Below are positions 45,352 through 57,300 of a DNA stretch of 64,000 bases, piece after piece (position 1 is the first letter of the stretch; the number at the start of each line of letters is the position of its first letter). The notes beneath the pieces were generated by a model, which saw only the letters and a list, made by a program, of their open reading frames with translations, was not told the origin of the DNA and searched no databases. A program made the position numbers and the translations under genes. Location of the stretch: positions 44,030,001 through 44,094,000 of the forward strand of contig JAZBRS010000035.1 in assembly GCA_037176725.1 (NCBI GenBank), given 5' to 3'. The stretch comes from Posidonia oceanica. Lineage: Eukaryota; Streptophyta; Magnoliopsida; Alismatales; Posidoniaceae.

Positions 45352-46836
45352 CTAGATGACCGTGAGTGGTTCCACCAGTGGGGTGAAATTCCTCCTCTCA
45401 GCGGGTGGTCTTCTTTGCCTTGGGTTTGAGCCTTGCTGGACCGGTGCGGCAGGATAGACCGGTCTAGCGGTGGTAGTGATGTGCGGTGTGTGCGGGATCC
45501 TAGGTGCAGGAGCGTATACCATCTGAGCTGGGGCAGGCCGAGATGGCAAGCGAACAGGCGCAGCAGGAGAATCGACGAATGCAACAGCGGGTTTCGGCGA
45601 ATCCTTCCTCTTTGGGCGGTTATTGTTGCTGCCGCTGTTGTTGTTGTTGGAGATGCTGCTGTTGGCACTGTTGCCGCTGATCGCTGCCTGCTTAGCAAGC
45701 GCAGAGAGAGCTGGGAAGTTGCCACTCCGCAAAGAACTCTCCACACGCGCTCCAGCTCTAATGAGTGCCGCAAAAGTAGTGACTGGCTGAATGCTAAGCA
45801 GAGCTCCGAGAGACGGCTGCACCCCTTTGATAACGATCTCGATAGACTCCTCGTCAGAGGGTCTATCTCGAACCTGAGAGGCAAGGGCGCGCCAGCGGCC
45901 GACGTACTCCCCGAACGGCTCGCTAGAGTTCTGCTTGATGGCGATCAAGTCCACCCTCTTTGGGACAAGATCGAGGTTGAAGGAGTATTGCTCCAGGAAC
46001 GCCTGACTGAGGTCGTTCCAAGTCTTGATGGCTGACATATCGAGTGATGTGAACCACTTGAGTGCCGGCCCGGTCAAACTCTTCTGGAACAAGCAGATCA
46101 GCAACCTCTCGTCAGCCTGAAGCTGAGCGAGATCACCGCAATACGCCTTCAGGTGTGCTACGGGGCAGCCCCTACCATTATACTTCTCGAAGTCCAGAAT
46201 CTTGAACTTCGGAGGGAGTACCGCCTCTGGAAAACAGCAGAGGTCCCGGAATTGGTAGGTCTGGTGCTCAGTACCCTGCACTAGTCGTAGTGCCTTCTCC
46301 AAGACGTCCATCCGATTATTGATGGGGTCTGGAATTGCTGCTGTAGGAGAGGGATCAGCAGGGGTAGTGAGCACATACGCCGAATGGGTCGCACCTAAGT
46401 GCTCCTCCGGATCTACCATAGCGTCGCCTGGTGGAGCAACGGGATGGCCGGCGTATCCGTGCTGGGGAACAGTGTATGCAGGAGTGTATGCAGGATGCTG
46501 GACTTGGTGGAGAGGAGAAGAATAAATGCCATGCTGTGCTGGGATAGGGGTAGGATGGCGGAGCACCAGTTGCTGTACAGGCAGGGTGCCAGACAGCGAG
46601 CCAGTGAGGTACTGGGCTCCAGCCGGTCCAAGGGGTTGACCACCAGAAGGAAGTGGAGCATGCTGTGCCAAGTGTTGTGCAGGAGGCAGTAGGCGAGCCC
46701 CCATCGTCGGAACCGTGAGCAGTTGCGACGATGGTCGAGGCGGAGGTGCAGAGGTTGATGCAAGGAATGCAGGAACTGGCCTCGGAGGAACCTCAGGGGC
46801 GACAGGGACAGAAGAAGGACGAACTGATAGAGCCAT
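45352..46836 (-). CDS. gag: gag capsid-like part, element B
   Basis: A 494-residue open stretch from ATG 46834-46836 (MALSVRPS) with a G at -3 and +4, a good plant start context. The first 160 residues are Pro-rich. The retrotransposon gag core follows at about 170-350 (MDVLEKALRLVQGTEHQTYQFRD, PVAHLKAYCGDL, WFTSLDMSAIKTWNDLSQ split here over separate motifs), then an Asn/Ser-rich tract (SNNNNSGSNNNRPKRKD). It ends at TAG 45352-45354. Twelve bases upstream lies the stop of ORF1 in the same frame. Confidence 0.9.
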   Translation of the reverse strand: MALSVRPSSVPVAPEVPPRPVPAFLASTSAPPPRPSSQLLTVPTMGARLLPPAQHLAQHAPLPSGGQPLGPAGAQYLTGSLSGTLPVQQLVLRHPTPIPAQHGIYSSPLHQVQHPAYTPAYTVPQHGYAGHPVAPPGDAMVDPEEHLGATHSAYVLTTPADPSPTAAIPDPINNRMDVLEKALRLVQGTEHQTYQFRDLCCFPEAVLPPKFKILDFEKYNGRGCPVAHLKAYCGDLAQLQADERLLICLFQKSLTGPALKWFTSLDMSAIKTWNDLSQAFLEQYSFNLDLVPKRVDLIAIKQNSSEPFGEYVGRWRALASQVRDRPSDEESIEIVIKGVQPSLGALLSIQPVTTFAALIRAGARVESSLRSGNFPALSALAKQAAISGNSANSSISNNNNSGSNNNRPKRKDSPKPAVAFVDSPAAPVRLPSRPAPAQMVYAPAPRIPHTPHITTTARPVYPAAPVQQGSNPRQRRPPAERRNFTPLVEPLTVI

Positions 46837-46848
46837 GCCCTATAGTCT

Positions 46849-47277
46849 CTAGGCAAGCTCCATCAGGTGCTGGTACTGCGCTTCGGGCGTCTCGGCAGTG
46901 GGGACGCTGAAGTACAGTGCCGGCGGGGATTGAGAAGCAAGGGGCACGGACACAGATGGTCCGGGAAGGAGGGGATCTACGGAAAAAGTCGCAGCAGCGG
47001 TGGAAGGGATGTCGAAAGCGACGTATCCCTGGGACGGAGGGGGCAGTGGCGTCTCCGGAACGCGAGTAACGGCCGTCAAGATAGACTCGGCGACCGGATC
47101 CGGAGGAAGGGAGGCTTGCCACTGTCCCGGGGTGTACTGAGAACCTAGAGACGTCAGAGGAGGAAACCCTGGCGTCGGAGGGGAAACAAGGGGGACAGAA
47201 GGAGCAACCGGAGGGGCCAAAGCGGAAACACCCTCCGTGACAGGAGTAAAAGAAGGCTCACTAACGTACTGGGCCAT
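46849..47277 (-). CDS. ORF1 upstream of gag, element B
   Basis: A 142-residue frame from ATG 47275-47277 (MAQYVSEPSF) to TAG 46849-46851 (YQHLMELA). The start was chosen because A has MAQYISE at the same place; the frame itself is open further upstream. It is about 45 percent Pro, Ser, Ala and Thr with no recognisable domain or membrane segment. An upstream ORF of unknown function is a known feature of Ogre elements. The linker to gag is TAG AGA CTA TAG GGC ATG, in frame, the same as in A. Confidence 0.7.
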   Translation of the reverse strand: MAQYVSEPSFTPVTEGVSALAPPVAPSVPLVSPPTPGFPPLTSLGSQYTPGQWQASLPPDPVAESILTAVTRVPETPLPPPSQGYVAFDIPSTAAATFSVDPLLPGPSVSVPLASQSPPALYFSVPTAETPEAQYQHLMELA

Positions 47278-48590
47278 CGCTGACCTAGAGCGTGTGAGAA
47301 CAGGGCTGCGACGAGTATTCAAGCGGTACTTCCTAAGGGGAGCTATCGTCGCAAGTGCGGATAGCTCGGAAGGAGAATGGTCGTGAACTAGGTCGCAAAA
47401 GGGCGTCAACGAGGGTCGGTACTCGAGCTCTGGCAAAGGGAAACTCGCTTACCGATCACGCTGACACAACAGAAGAAAATCAGGGTTAGAAACTAAAAGA
47501 TGAATGCAAATGAGTTAGTTAAGTGGTATGAATGATGTGCATGCTTTCTAGTATGCCCCCCTTTACCTAACTAGTGTTTCCTAGCAAGGTTGTCTACTCC
47601 GGGTATCCCTGGATGTACGGGTCACCGACTCAGGTCAGAAAAAGTAGGTCCCCTGTCTAACTCCCGGCCCAAAGCTCAGGTAATGACAGGGTGGTGCGTT
47701 GGTGGCCTCTACCCCGCCAAAGCGTGGGTGGTACCCTCTACTAACACCGACACGACCCCCGGACAAGGAGGGGACGGACCGACCAACTTATGCCACGCCC
47801 AAAGCAGTGGAACAAGAGGCCGGAACCGTCCTTCGCAGACTAGTAGGTGGACTCAGATGAGAAGAATGCATGCCCTATATGATGCTTATGCAAAATGATT
47901 AGAGTTTTTTATCTTGCACATTTTATTAACCAAAGGGAGTGAAGGATTGTTTGTAGTCTCTAGTTGCCCCTAGAAGTTCTTTTTACTTGCATTTTTTAGT
48001 TAACCATGGGGGAAGCAGACAAGTCTCTACTATCCTAAGCATGGCAAGTGCAAAAGGGAAGAAAATCAGTCAAAATGGCAAGCAACCATCATACAACACA
48101 ACAAAAGGCATGTTCATGGCATGTGCGAGTGTTTGTGAATATGGTGGTGAAAAAGAAACATTCATCAAGTCAAAAGGCATGTAAGCATAGTATGTGCGTG
48201 TGTAGTGACATAGCAAGAGTGTAAAAGAAGCATTCAACATCCAAAAAGCATGTATTTTAGCCAAACAAAGTATGTAGACATGTAATGTGCGAGAGTTAAA
48301 GCAGTAATAAGCAAGTAAGGCAGAGCAAGGTAAAAGTAAGCAGACTATAAAGAAATAGGAGCATAAGCAAGGCAATAAGTAAATAAACAGGCAAAGGAGC
48401 AAAGCCAAGCAAAAGAAAGCGCAAACCGAGGCGAAAGAGGTGCAAAATCTAAGCAAAGTAGCTACGAAGCGACTCGCTAGGAGTTTGCACAGAAAAGCGA
48501 GCAAAACAGGCGAAGAAGGCACACAAGGCAGACAAAGCTGCAAAACAAGCGAGCGAAAAGCCGGGAACGAAAGCCGGAGTCTAGTCTCAT
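47278..48590 (-). other. 5' leader of element B
   Basis: Counterpart of 21111-22423 in A and alignable over most of its length, best at about 47570-47890. No gene is seen. Confidence 0.6.
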
Positions 48591-48591
48591 C

Positions 48592-48608
48592 CCCCAGCAG
48601 AGTCGCCA
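48592..48608 (-). promoter_or_regulatory. Primer-binding site (tRNA-Arg) of element B
   Basis: TGGCGACTCTGCTGGGG on the minus strand, one base from the LTR end at 48610. It complements the 3' end of plant tRNA-Arg(ACG) with one difference. Confidence 0.88.
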
Positions 48609-48609
48609 C

Positions 48610-51600
48610 TGTAGCGATCCCGATCGGAATCAGGCTCGCTATTTTCAGCGGCGATTGGATCCGAGGAAGAGGCTCAACTCGAAAACACTTGAAATCGAGG
48701 AGAAAAAGGAAAGATAAGACAAATCAGAGTCACCACCATGTCTATTAACGGGAGACAAGGAAAACCGGGGAAATGCGTGAATTAACGCGCAAAACTGAGC
48801 AAGGAATGCAAAGCAAGGCAATGCAAAGGAAAACAAATGCAAACAAATGCAAATGAGATGACTCTAGCCTGGGATAAGGGCAGTATGGTCATTGCGGGCC
48901 AGAAGACAGGGCAAGGACTCCTGTTACGCGCGGGGAAGGTGTTAGGCACCCCCGACACGCCCGAGAATCGGTCTTTCTAGGCTTACGCTCGCATACGCAG
49001 GAAAATGCAGGATTGAATGCCTATGTGCCTATAAATGCCTAAATGAATGCTCAAGGTGTGCTCTAAGTGGGAAGAAACAAAGCAGGGAAGTAAACGTGCT
49101 CTCTAAGTGCTCAGCTACGCTGTCCGTGTTCCGAACCAGGCGAAACCTAGCTCGTGAGAACTCTAGACAGTAAGCATCACAGCCCTATATGCAAATGCAG
49201 GCGAAAAAGCGAAACGGCGAGAAAACCATGCAATGCAATCGACATGCAAGGGAAAACGGCGTAAAACACGCAAAACAAGGCGAGAAACAAGAAAGGCACG
49301 CGGAACGGAGCAAAAGAACAAAACCGGCATGCAAAACAGGCGGGAAAGCAAGGCAGCATGCAAAACGAGACAAGGAAGCAAAGAGGCACGCAAAACGGTG
49401 CAAAAGCGAGAGCGGCACGTAAAACAAGCGAGAAAGCAAGGCAGCGTGCAAAACAGGGCAAGAAAACAGAAGGGCATGCAAAACGGTGCCAAAACGAGAG
49501 CGGGCACGCGAAACGGTGCCAAAACAGCGAAGCAAAAACCTCTGAAAAGCCATGCGAATGCAAGAATGCAGAAAAGATCAGAAGAGGCCAAAGGGGAGGC
49601 AAAACAACGTGTGTGTAAGAACAAACGTCGTTCAGGACCGCTCAGAGTAGGCGTGAAGACCTACAGAGGGGAAAATGAGCAAACGGAGGGATTACCACCT
49701 CTTAGCGTCTATTTTCCACTAAACCGTTCCACGGTGTGTCTCGCATGTTGCCCAAAGCTCGCGATGCGATCGGATCGTGGAAAAGGGGGAAGAAAGTCAC
49801 ATTAAGTGGTAAATCCAAGGAAAACTCAACACAAAACACACAGGGATACGCGAAACGAGGATTTGGAGATAGAAGCAGAAAGGGGAGGCCCTATTCTACA
49901 TGCTCAAAGAGACAGAAAGCGAAAACAAGGAAAACTGTGCAAATGGTATGCAAATGAATGCAATGCAGGGGTTCAGGAGGACATACCTAGAAATCCGGGA
50001 GCCTGATCTGAGATCTGTCTAGTCCATGCTGAAGAGCGCTTCGCTGCGGTCGCCTGGGCAGCTTACCTGAGAAGATCCAACGGCCGGATTGGAAGATATC
50101 GCAGCTTCAAGGCAGAAGGGCCAGAACAGGGGAGAAGAACAGATCTAGGTGTTCAAGAGGTCCTAGGGATGTGCAAAAGGTTCTCCCAAGTGGAAGGGAG
50201 CTAAAAGTGCTTAGTGTGTGCAAGAAGATGCTAAAATGCAAGACTAGATGAGTGCAGGATGCATGCAAGAACAAGAAAAAGCAGAGAGCAGAAACTGGGA
50301 AAAGCCAGGAGTTCAGAAAGCATTTTGAAAAAGAAAAGGGGCTAAAAATGCAAATTTTCCAGAAAACAGGGGCCCACAGGAAAGGATTTTGAAAACAGGA
50401 GAGGACAGGGCTTCATTTTTGCAAAAAAAACTAGGCTCAGAAAGTTGTTTTGAAAAGAGGATATGCTTTTAAAAGAGGTTTTGAAAGCAGAAAGGGATCA
50501 GAAAGCAATTTTAAGAAAACTAGGGTCTAAAATGCAAATTTTCCAGAAAACAGGGTTCTGGGGAGTCTGAGAATACTAGTGGAGGGTCTGCATGCAATTT
50601 GGTAAACATAGGAGCTAAGATGCAACCTAGGGGCAAAATGGTCTTTTCACATGATTTTTGAAAGATGCAAGGACCTATGTGTGATTTTGAAATCATGCAG
50701 GGGCTGAAAATGCAATTTAGTATGGAAAACATGCTCTGAAAAATAAGGGACAGGACCACAGTGCAATTTTTAAAAAGAACAGGGTCAAAAATGCAATACA
50801 ATAAGCTAAAAATGCATGCAAGAGTTACTGTCCATTTAAAATGGACCTAAATGCAAATGTGCAAAAGCAGAAGGTAAAAAATGCAATGCAGTATGCAAAA
50901 TAAGAAATAACAGCTAAGTTCCTACAGTGCATGGACTTACATGCAAAAACAGAAACATGCAGGGACCTAGAATGCAATGCAGTATGGTAAAATGCCAGCA
51001 AATAAATGAACTGATTCAAGACAGGACTTACATGCAAAAATCAAAAGCAGAGGGGCTAAAATGCAAAATATTATAACAGCACAGCACAGTAAATGGACCA
51101 ACTTGCAAATACTGAAAACCATAAACAGATCATGCAATTTAATATGATTTTGATTTAAAAACACAGCAGATTAAACGAAATAAGGACTGGAATGTAAAAT
51201 GACAGAAACTTAAACCAAATATGCAATATTTACCTAAAAACTTTAGCTAGAACAAAATAAATGCACAGTAGAGGACCGGCGGCCACGGGCACTGTAGCAG
51301 CAAGCTGCCAGCGCCCATGGACGCCGGCACAGGGAGCTTGGAGACGCGCAGACCGGCGGGGGAGCAGCTCCTGGTGCTGACGGAGGCAAGGCGACGATCG
51401 GCGAGGGACGACGATGCCTGGAACGCGCCGGAATGCTCGCCGGAGGTCAGCAGGACATCTGGAACTCGGTCCGGCCGCTTGACGCAGCGGAGCTGCGTTC
51501 TGAAGACCGGAGGAGTCTCCTGCTGTCTGTGCGGAGTTCCGGGGGTCACGGGGGTCGCGTTCCACTGGCCGAATCGCCGCGAAGACCGGAGAACGTCGCC

Positions 51601-54596
51601 GGGGAAGACGACCGGACCGGCGAGCCGAAATGGAACAGGGGGGGCGGAAAACCTATTCTAAAGGCTGGGGAAGCAAGAGAAGAAGAAGAGGAGGCTAGGG
51701 GAAGGAAGATTTACCGTTGTCCGCGTCTGAGATGTCCTCCCGACGTCGGTGGCTTCAGCAGTCGCCGGTGGAGGTCGTCCGGTCGCTGCGGGTGTCGTCC
51801 GCGGCTCGCGAGGGCTGGAGTCGCCTCAGAACGATCCTCCGGAGCTTCCCAGGTGGTCAGACGTGAGCTGCGAAGACTGGAGGGAGATCCGGTAGGTTGT
51901 GGGTTCAGGATGGCAGCCGGAGGCCGGGGGGTGTCCGTTGCTCCCCAGGCTGGATGGGACCCTCCGGGAGGTTGCTGGAGGTCTGGCGAAGGGTTCTGGG
52001 TGGTCGGATTGGCTTTTGGGAGACTGCGGAGGGAAATTGGAGAGATGGTTGATTTCTGGACAGAAGGTGGTTCAAGTGTTTGTAGTGGAGTTCTGAGGCT
52101 GTGGTGGATGGTTTGGTTTGATGGTTGGTGTTTTGAGAAGGTGGAGGTCCAATGAGTCTCTGGATGAAGTTTGGGAGAAGGCGGTGAGCTGGAGTAGAGG
52201 GAATTGTGAGAGGATCAGATTGGGTTTACAGTTGGAGCTTCAGGTGGTCTTCAGGTGATTTGGGGTGGTTCCGGGCAGCGGAAAGGCAATGAGATGGTGG
52301 AGGATGAAGGTCTGGTGTTGGGTGAACTTTGGGGGAGTGATTGGGAGGGAAATCGGGGTTGGAAGGGGGCTGGTTTGCTGGGAAAGAAAGCAGAAGTTTT
52401 GCTGAATTCAGAGGAAGAAATTGGAGGAGGTTCTGATGTGGAGACTGGGCTCAGACGGGGGCTTCTCTCCGGGATGTCAAGGACTCCCTTCTGCTCTCTC
52501 TTCTCTCCGGAATTGGAAGGTGAAGAGGAGAAGGAGGAGGGTCGCACAGGATGGGGAAGGGGCCGGAATTCTCCTTGGATGTTGCTCTCTCACTCTCTGG
52601 TTCGCTCTTGCACAGGCTCTGGCTCTCTGGCTTACTCACACTGGCACTGGCAACTGAAGGTCTTTCTGGTGGGATTAACGGGAAGCTTATATGGGGAGAG
52701 ACCGGCTGCTGGTGCGCTACTGAATTTCAAACTTCATCGGCGGCCACTGCAGCTGATAGGAGACGGCGAGGCGACCGGCATTCAATGCCTCCCGGAAAAG
52801 GTGCTGAGAGATGAGAGAGCGGCGGGCTGCTGTCGCATGATCTGATGGAGAGGGAGAGCTTGAAATTCAAATGAGGGAGGGAGTACTGCAGCAGCTCGAG
52901 CTCGCGGGAGGAATCCAGCTGACGCGCGAGGAAGAAGAAGGAGGGAGAAGGAGTGTGGGCTGGACCGTGCTGTGGGTTGAAAAAAGGAAAAAAAAAAAAA
53001 GAAAAAAGAAGAAACGGGCCGGATTGAGCCCAGTAAAGAAAAGAAAGAATGGAAAAGAAAAGTAAGAAAGAAAGAGAGGGTAGAATGGGGAAGTAAAATA
53101 GGTAAAAATAAACTAAAAATAAATAAAAATATTAGAAGAGTTTTGCTGTAGATTAGGATTTTAGTTAAGATTTTTAATGGTCATTTTGAGTTGATTAATG
53201 TGTTTTGGGGTTGATTAGGGTTTTAGGATTTTGGTTTTGTTTTTAATTGGTTTTCACTTGATTAAATGTTTGTTAAACCTTTTTAAAATTGTTTTAAAAA
53301 TTGTATTTCCCTTGTTGGACACTTAGGATATTGATTAGGGTTTTTTAGGATTTAATTTCGTATTAATCAGGGTTGATTTTAGATTTTTAAGTTGTAGTCT
53401 TCTTAGGGTTTTTCCTTCTTAAGTCTTTTAAGTTATGTTTTGATTTTTATTTGTTGATTTTTCTTGAAGTTTTTGGTTGGGTTTTTCTGGTTTGATAGGG
53501 TGTTTTTTAAGTCTTTCAGATGTGTTTTTCTTTTCTTTTTTAATTAAGTTTTTAACTTGTTTTTCTTATGTTTATTAGGTTAAGTCTTTTGCCTTCTTTA
53601 ATTACTTGTTTTAGTGTTTGATTTTTAATTCTTCTTTTTAGGGTTTGTTTTTTAATTCTTTTAGTGGGGTTTTTACTTTTGCTGGGTTTAGATCTCATTT
53701 TAGTTTTTTCCTAGATTTTTCAGTGTTTTCTTTTGATTTGTTTTGCATTTTTTAGTTTGCATGTTTGGTTTTCCTTTTAGCTTGCTTTAGTTAAGTTTAA
53801 GTTGTTAATTGCTTGTTTAACATTTTTAATTGTTTTTCTTAGGGTTCTGATTTGCTTCTTTTGTGTTTTGAGATTTTACAGATTTTTATGGGTTTTTGTG
53901 GATTTTTGCAAAAGGGAGAAAAGGAAAAGAGAAGGAGGAAAGAAATGGAAAAAAGAGGGAGATAAGAGGAAAAGAGATAGGTTGGAGGAAAACGATTTTT
54001 CAAAGTTCAGAAAGAGTGTTAAAAATAAAGTAAAAATAGGGATAAGATAGAGGAAGGATAGAAGCACAGAGGGGGCCCACAGCCAGACCAGAAAAAGGAT
54101 GAGAAGGGGATGAAAAGAGAGATGATAATCAGGAGAGAGAGAGGAGAGAGAAAATGATAATCCCGGAGAGAGAAAAGGATAATTTGGGTGAATGGGGGTC
54201 TTAAAGGTCTTGGAATGGGGTGAGAATTGGTGAGTGGGTAGTCTAGGGTTTGAAGTGTTTGGGTCTAAGGTTTTGGTTTGATTCTAAGAAGGTTTTGGAG
54301 GGGTTTCAAGGTGTAGAAAAAGGGTAGTTTCACCTAGGTTTTCTAGGGTTTTTGGGAATGGGTCAAGTTTGGAAATTTCTAAGTTTTTGGGTAGGTTTGT
54401 TGGGTGGATAGTGGTGGATTTTCCTATGGTTTTTGGTTAGGTTTTGAGGTTGGGAAGAGGGGTAAAGGCTTAGGTCAAAACAGGCTGATTTTGAAGGGTA
54501 GAGAGGAGGATTAAGGTTAGGGTTTGGTTGGGGTTTGATCCAGCAATCACCAGGAGGGCTCCAAGGGTCCGGGCCTGCCAAGATGGGGTGTCAACA
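48610..54596 (-). repeat. Element B 5' LTR (right), 5987 bp
   Basis: Same length, ends and internal layout as 26266-32252: U5 block about 48858-48996, 30-bp tandem repeats 49274-49529, ATGCAA repeats 50245-51265, GC-rich island 51265-52005, T-rich part 53110-53900. Differences from the left copy are sparse and include several CG to TG changes. Confidence 0.96.
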
Positions 54597-54601
54597 AGAA
54601 G
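54597..54601. other. Target-site duplication of element B, right copy
   Basis: AGAAG, identical to 26261-26265. Confidence 0.95.
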
Positions 54602-56459
54602 GCAGTTGGGTTTTTTGAGGAAGAGGAAGGGAGATTGTTGGCTCTTCTCACGCTCTCTCTGGTTCTCTCAGCTGGCAAAAGGTGAAGGAGGAAGAGGAGG
54701 GACTTGGTTTTATCAGGAGGAGGCTGGGCTGGGTTGAGCACAAGCGGTGGATTCAAATCCACGGGCACGGGGGAACTGCTACTGATAGGAGGTGTTGGCC
54801 GGCAAGACGACGTGCAACAGCTCGAGTAAATGCTGCAGCAGAAGATGCGGCCAAAGGACGGGAGGGCTGAGAGAAGGTGTGAGAGCAGAGGGTGGCAGCT
54901 GGTTGATCTGATGGAGGGGGGAATTTCAGATTTTGAAAAGGGAGGGAAGGCTGTTGCAGGCGTTCACAGGAGAGGTGAAGAAGGAAGAAGAAGTAGAGGG
55001 GAAGGAAGGGAAGGAGGAGGATCGGGTCAGGTGGGCTGGGCTGGAACTGCAGAAAAGAAAGGAAAAAAGAAAAGAAAGAAAGGAAGGGAGATGGTGCAGT
55101 GGGCCGGGCCAGACCAAAAGAAAAGAAAAAGAAAAATAAGAAAGAAAAGCAAGGAAATGGGAAAGAAAAAAAAGAAGAAAGATTAAAATAAAATAAAAAA
55201 AGGATTTGGAAACATTTTAGAGTAGTTGTTTTTTGGTTAAGATTTTTAATTAGGTTTTAAAGGATTGCTTTTTAATTTTTAAATTAGGGTTAAGAGGGGC
55301 TTTGGTTTTGATATTATAATTTTTCTTAAGTTTTCTTTAAATTGTTTTTTTGAGTTGGTTTCAAATGTTTGTTAAGTTTTTTAATTATTTTTAAGTTAAG
55401 TTTTTCTTATTAAGTTTTTCTTCTCTTTTTCTTTTTTAATTAAGTCTTTTAGATTGTTTTAAGTTTGTGTTTTTAATTATTTCTTTAGATTTGTTTGCTA
55501 TTGATTTTTTAATTACTTATCCTAGGTTCTTTAATTGTTTTTTCTTTCCTAGGATTTGCCTTTGATTGTTATTATTTTTAATAGGGTTCTTTCTTTTTGT
55601 TTGTTTGGATTATATTTTTCTTTTGTTTGTTTTTAATAGCATTTTCCTCTTGTTTGTTTTATATCTTTTTGGATTACATTCTTAGCTTTTAATTGCTTTT
55701 TAGCTGGATTTTTCTTTTAATTGCTTGTCCAAGTTTTTTAATTAATTCTTAAGGCTTTGATTTGTTTCTCTTTTGTTTTCCTTTTTTAGTTAGAGTTTTA
55801 AAGGTTTAATGTGGAAGAAAGGAAAAGGAGAGGAAGATGAAAAGAAAGAAATGGAGAAAGAAAGAAAGAGAGAGAGGGGAGGGAAGAAATTAAAGATTAG
55901 AAAATCAGGAGATAAAATAAAAATACAGATAAAATAAAGGAAGGAGAGAAGCATAAGGTGGGCCCACTAGAAAGCAAGAAAAGGATAAAGAAGGAAGGAA
56001 AAGAAGGAGAAAGAGAAGGAGGATAGAGAGGAGAGAGAAAAGAATAATTTGGAGAGAGAAAAGGATAATTTGGAGAGATGAGGAGGATAAAGGCTTGGAA
56101 TTGGAGTGGGATTGGATAAGTGTGTGACTTAGGGTTTCTATGGTTTGACCTAGGGTTTGAAGTGGGATTTTGGAAGGTTTTTGGATGGGTTTTGGGTCTA
56201 GACAAGGGGTGGTTTTACCTAAGTTTTCTAGGATTTTTGGGAGTGGTTTTGGTGGAAGATTCTAAGGGCTTTTTGGAGGGTTTTCTAGGTTGAGAAGGAT
56301 GAGTTTTTGGATGGTTTTTGGGTCTTGAAAATGGGTGTGATTCTAGGTTTGGTTTTGGGTTTGGGTTTGAAAAGAAGAGTGTGATTTGGGTTTAGTTTAA
56401 GGTTCAGAAGCCACCAGAAGGATTCCACTGATTCAGCTTGTCAAAATGGGGTGTCTACA
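54602..56459 (-). repeat. Element A 5' LTR, second part (after element B)
   Basis: Continues the LTR broken at 26265 and matches 5690-7544 of the left LTR: purine-rich part, T-rich part (55200-55800), purine run and G/T-rich end, closing with GTGTCTACA at 56459. Confidence 0.92.
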
Positions 56460-56490
56460 CTCATGTTACCTCAAGAAGTACTACCAGTAG
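56460..56490 (+). pseudogene. pol: Last codons of pol (integrase C-terminus) of element D
   Basis: The frame TGT TAC CTC AAG AAG (56464-56478) through CAG TAG (56485-56490) gives CYLKKYYQ and the natural stop, identical in protein to the integrase end of A and B. Element A inserted directly before these codons. Confidence 0.85.
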
Positions 56491-57117
56491 CCTGCTGCCG
56501 CTACCTTGTAGAGATCCTACCCTCCCACTTCTTGCATTTTACTTTCGCATGCATTTTAGTCATGTTTATTTTGCAAAAAAAAAAACAACAAAAAGAGAGA
56601 GTTGTATTAGTATTATATGCATTACAATGTATAGCCCGGTGATGAAATCGGAGTTGCTTGCCTGCTCTGGAAAGAGTACACTCTACCTCACCTAACACTA
56701 CTTAGATGTCTTAACCAGTGAGGGAGCCACCATCCAGTGAGGACAGACAAAATGTCCAAACCCCCTAGGACTTACACCTCTAGAGGGAGACAAAATGCTA
56801 GGGTGTGAGAGAGTGTAAGTAAAATATACATGTCTAAGCCCGGGCACCCCAAAAAAAAAAAGGGAAGAAGATAGAAGGCGAAGACAAAAGTTAGCCCTTG
56901 AGATAGAGGCGAGCAACATGACCCTATCCCTCCAAATTACCTTGGAGAGGAGTCGCAGTTCATGCTTGGGGAACCTTCAAATACCACAAGGCCTAGCCAC
57001 CCCTATCCGGCAGCAACTCCCATGCCTCAAGCCAAGTGCCTTTTACCTCCAAGCCAAGGATGGGGAAGCATGCACGCCTATGTGGGAGTAAAAGAAAAAT
57101 TGAAAAATGAAAAGAGT
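56491..57117 (+). other. Conserved non-coding block 1 and spacer, element D
   Basis: The part at 56640-56960 aligns with the post-pol region of A and B (CTTAGATGTCTTA, GAGGGAGCCACC). A short A-rich run is at 56576-56600. No frame is conserved. Confidence 0.55.
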
Positions 57118-57300
57118 AGGTGTAGGTCCTCGAGAGTTTGGCATGGAGCCTGTCCTCACTACACCACCACCCAAGCACAACCAATATCCCTTCCCGGAGT
57201 GCCACCAACAGTTAGGAATCCGAGTAGAGTATGGTGAATCAGAGACCGCTCCTTTCCTTTGTAGCAGGCATCAAGCACTCCATACGCTGAGGGCATTAGG
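57118..57300 (+). other. Conserved non-coding block 2 (element D)
   Basis: Counterpart of 11188-11360 and 37396-37591. It ends with AGCACTCCATACGCTGAGGG, the complement of the opening words in A and B. Confidence 0.6.

Larger units (their letters stand above)
26266..54596 (-). mobile_element. Element B: complete Tat/Ogre-lineage LTR retrotransposon, 28.3 kb
   Basis: A complete element inside the 5' LTR of element A, read on the minus strand, with two 5987-bp LTRs, a 16357-bp internal region, PBS, polypurine tract and target duplication. The two LTRs are the same length and differ at few positions, many of them CG to TG changes, so the insertion is young compared with A. Despite this, gag-pol has several stops and a frameshift, whereas the DUF7745-like ORF is intact. 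It may have been moved by proteins supplied by a related copy. Confidence 0.96.
1987..56459 (-). mobile_element. Element A: Tat/Ogre-lineage LTR retrotransposon, interrupted by element B
   Basis: A is read on the minus strand. After subtracting element B and its target duplication it is about 26.1 kb, within the size range known for Ogre-type elements. It has two LTRs, a tRNA-Arg PBS beside the right (5') LTR and a polypurine tract beside the left (3') LTR. All its ORFs carry stops or frameshifts, and its two LTRs differ clearly in sequence and repeat number, so it is old. Its right end at 56459 interrupts the last codons of pol in element D; the 5 bases after it, CTCAT, are the expected target duplication. 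The matching left copy is not visible because element C abuts the left LTR, which lacks the first 70 or so bases found in the right LTR. Confidence 0.9.
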
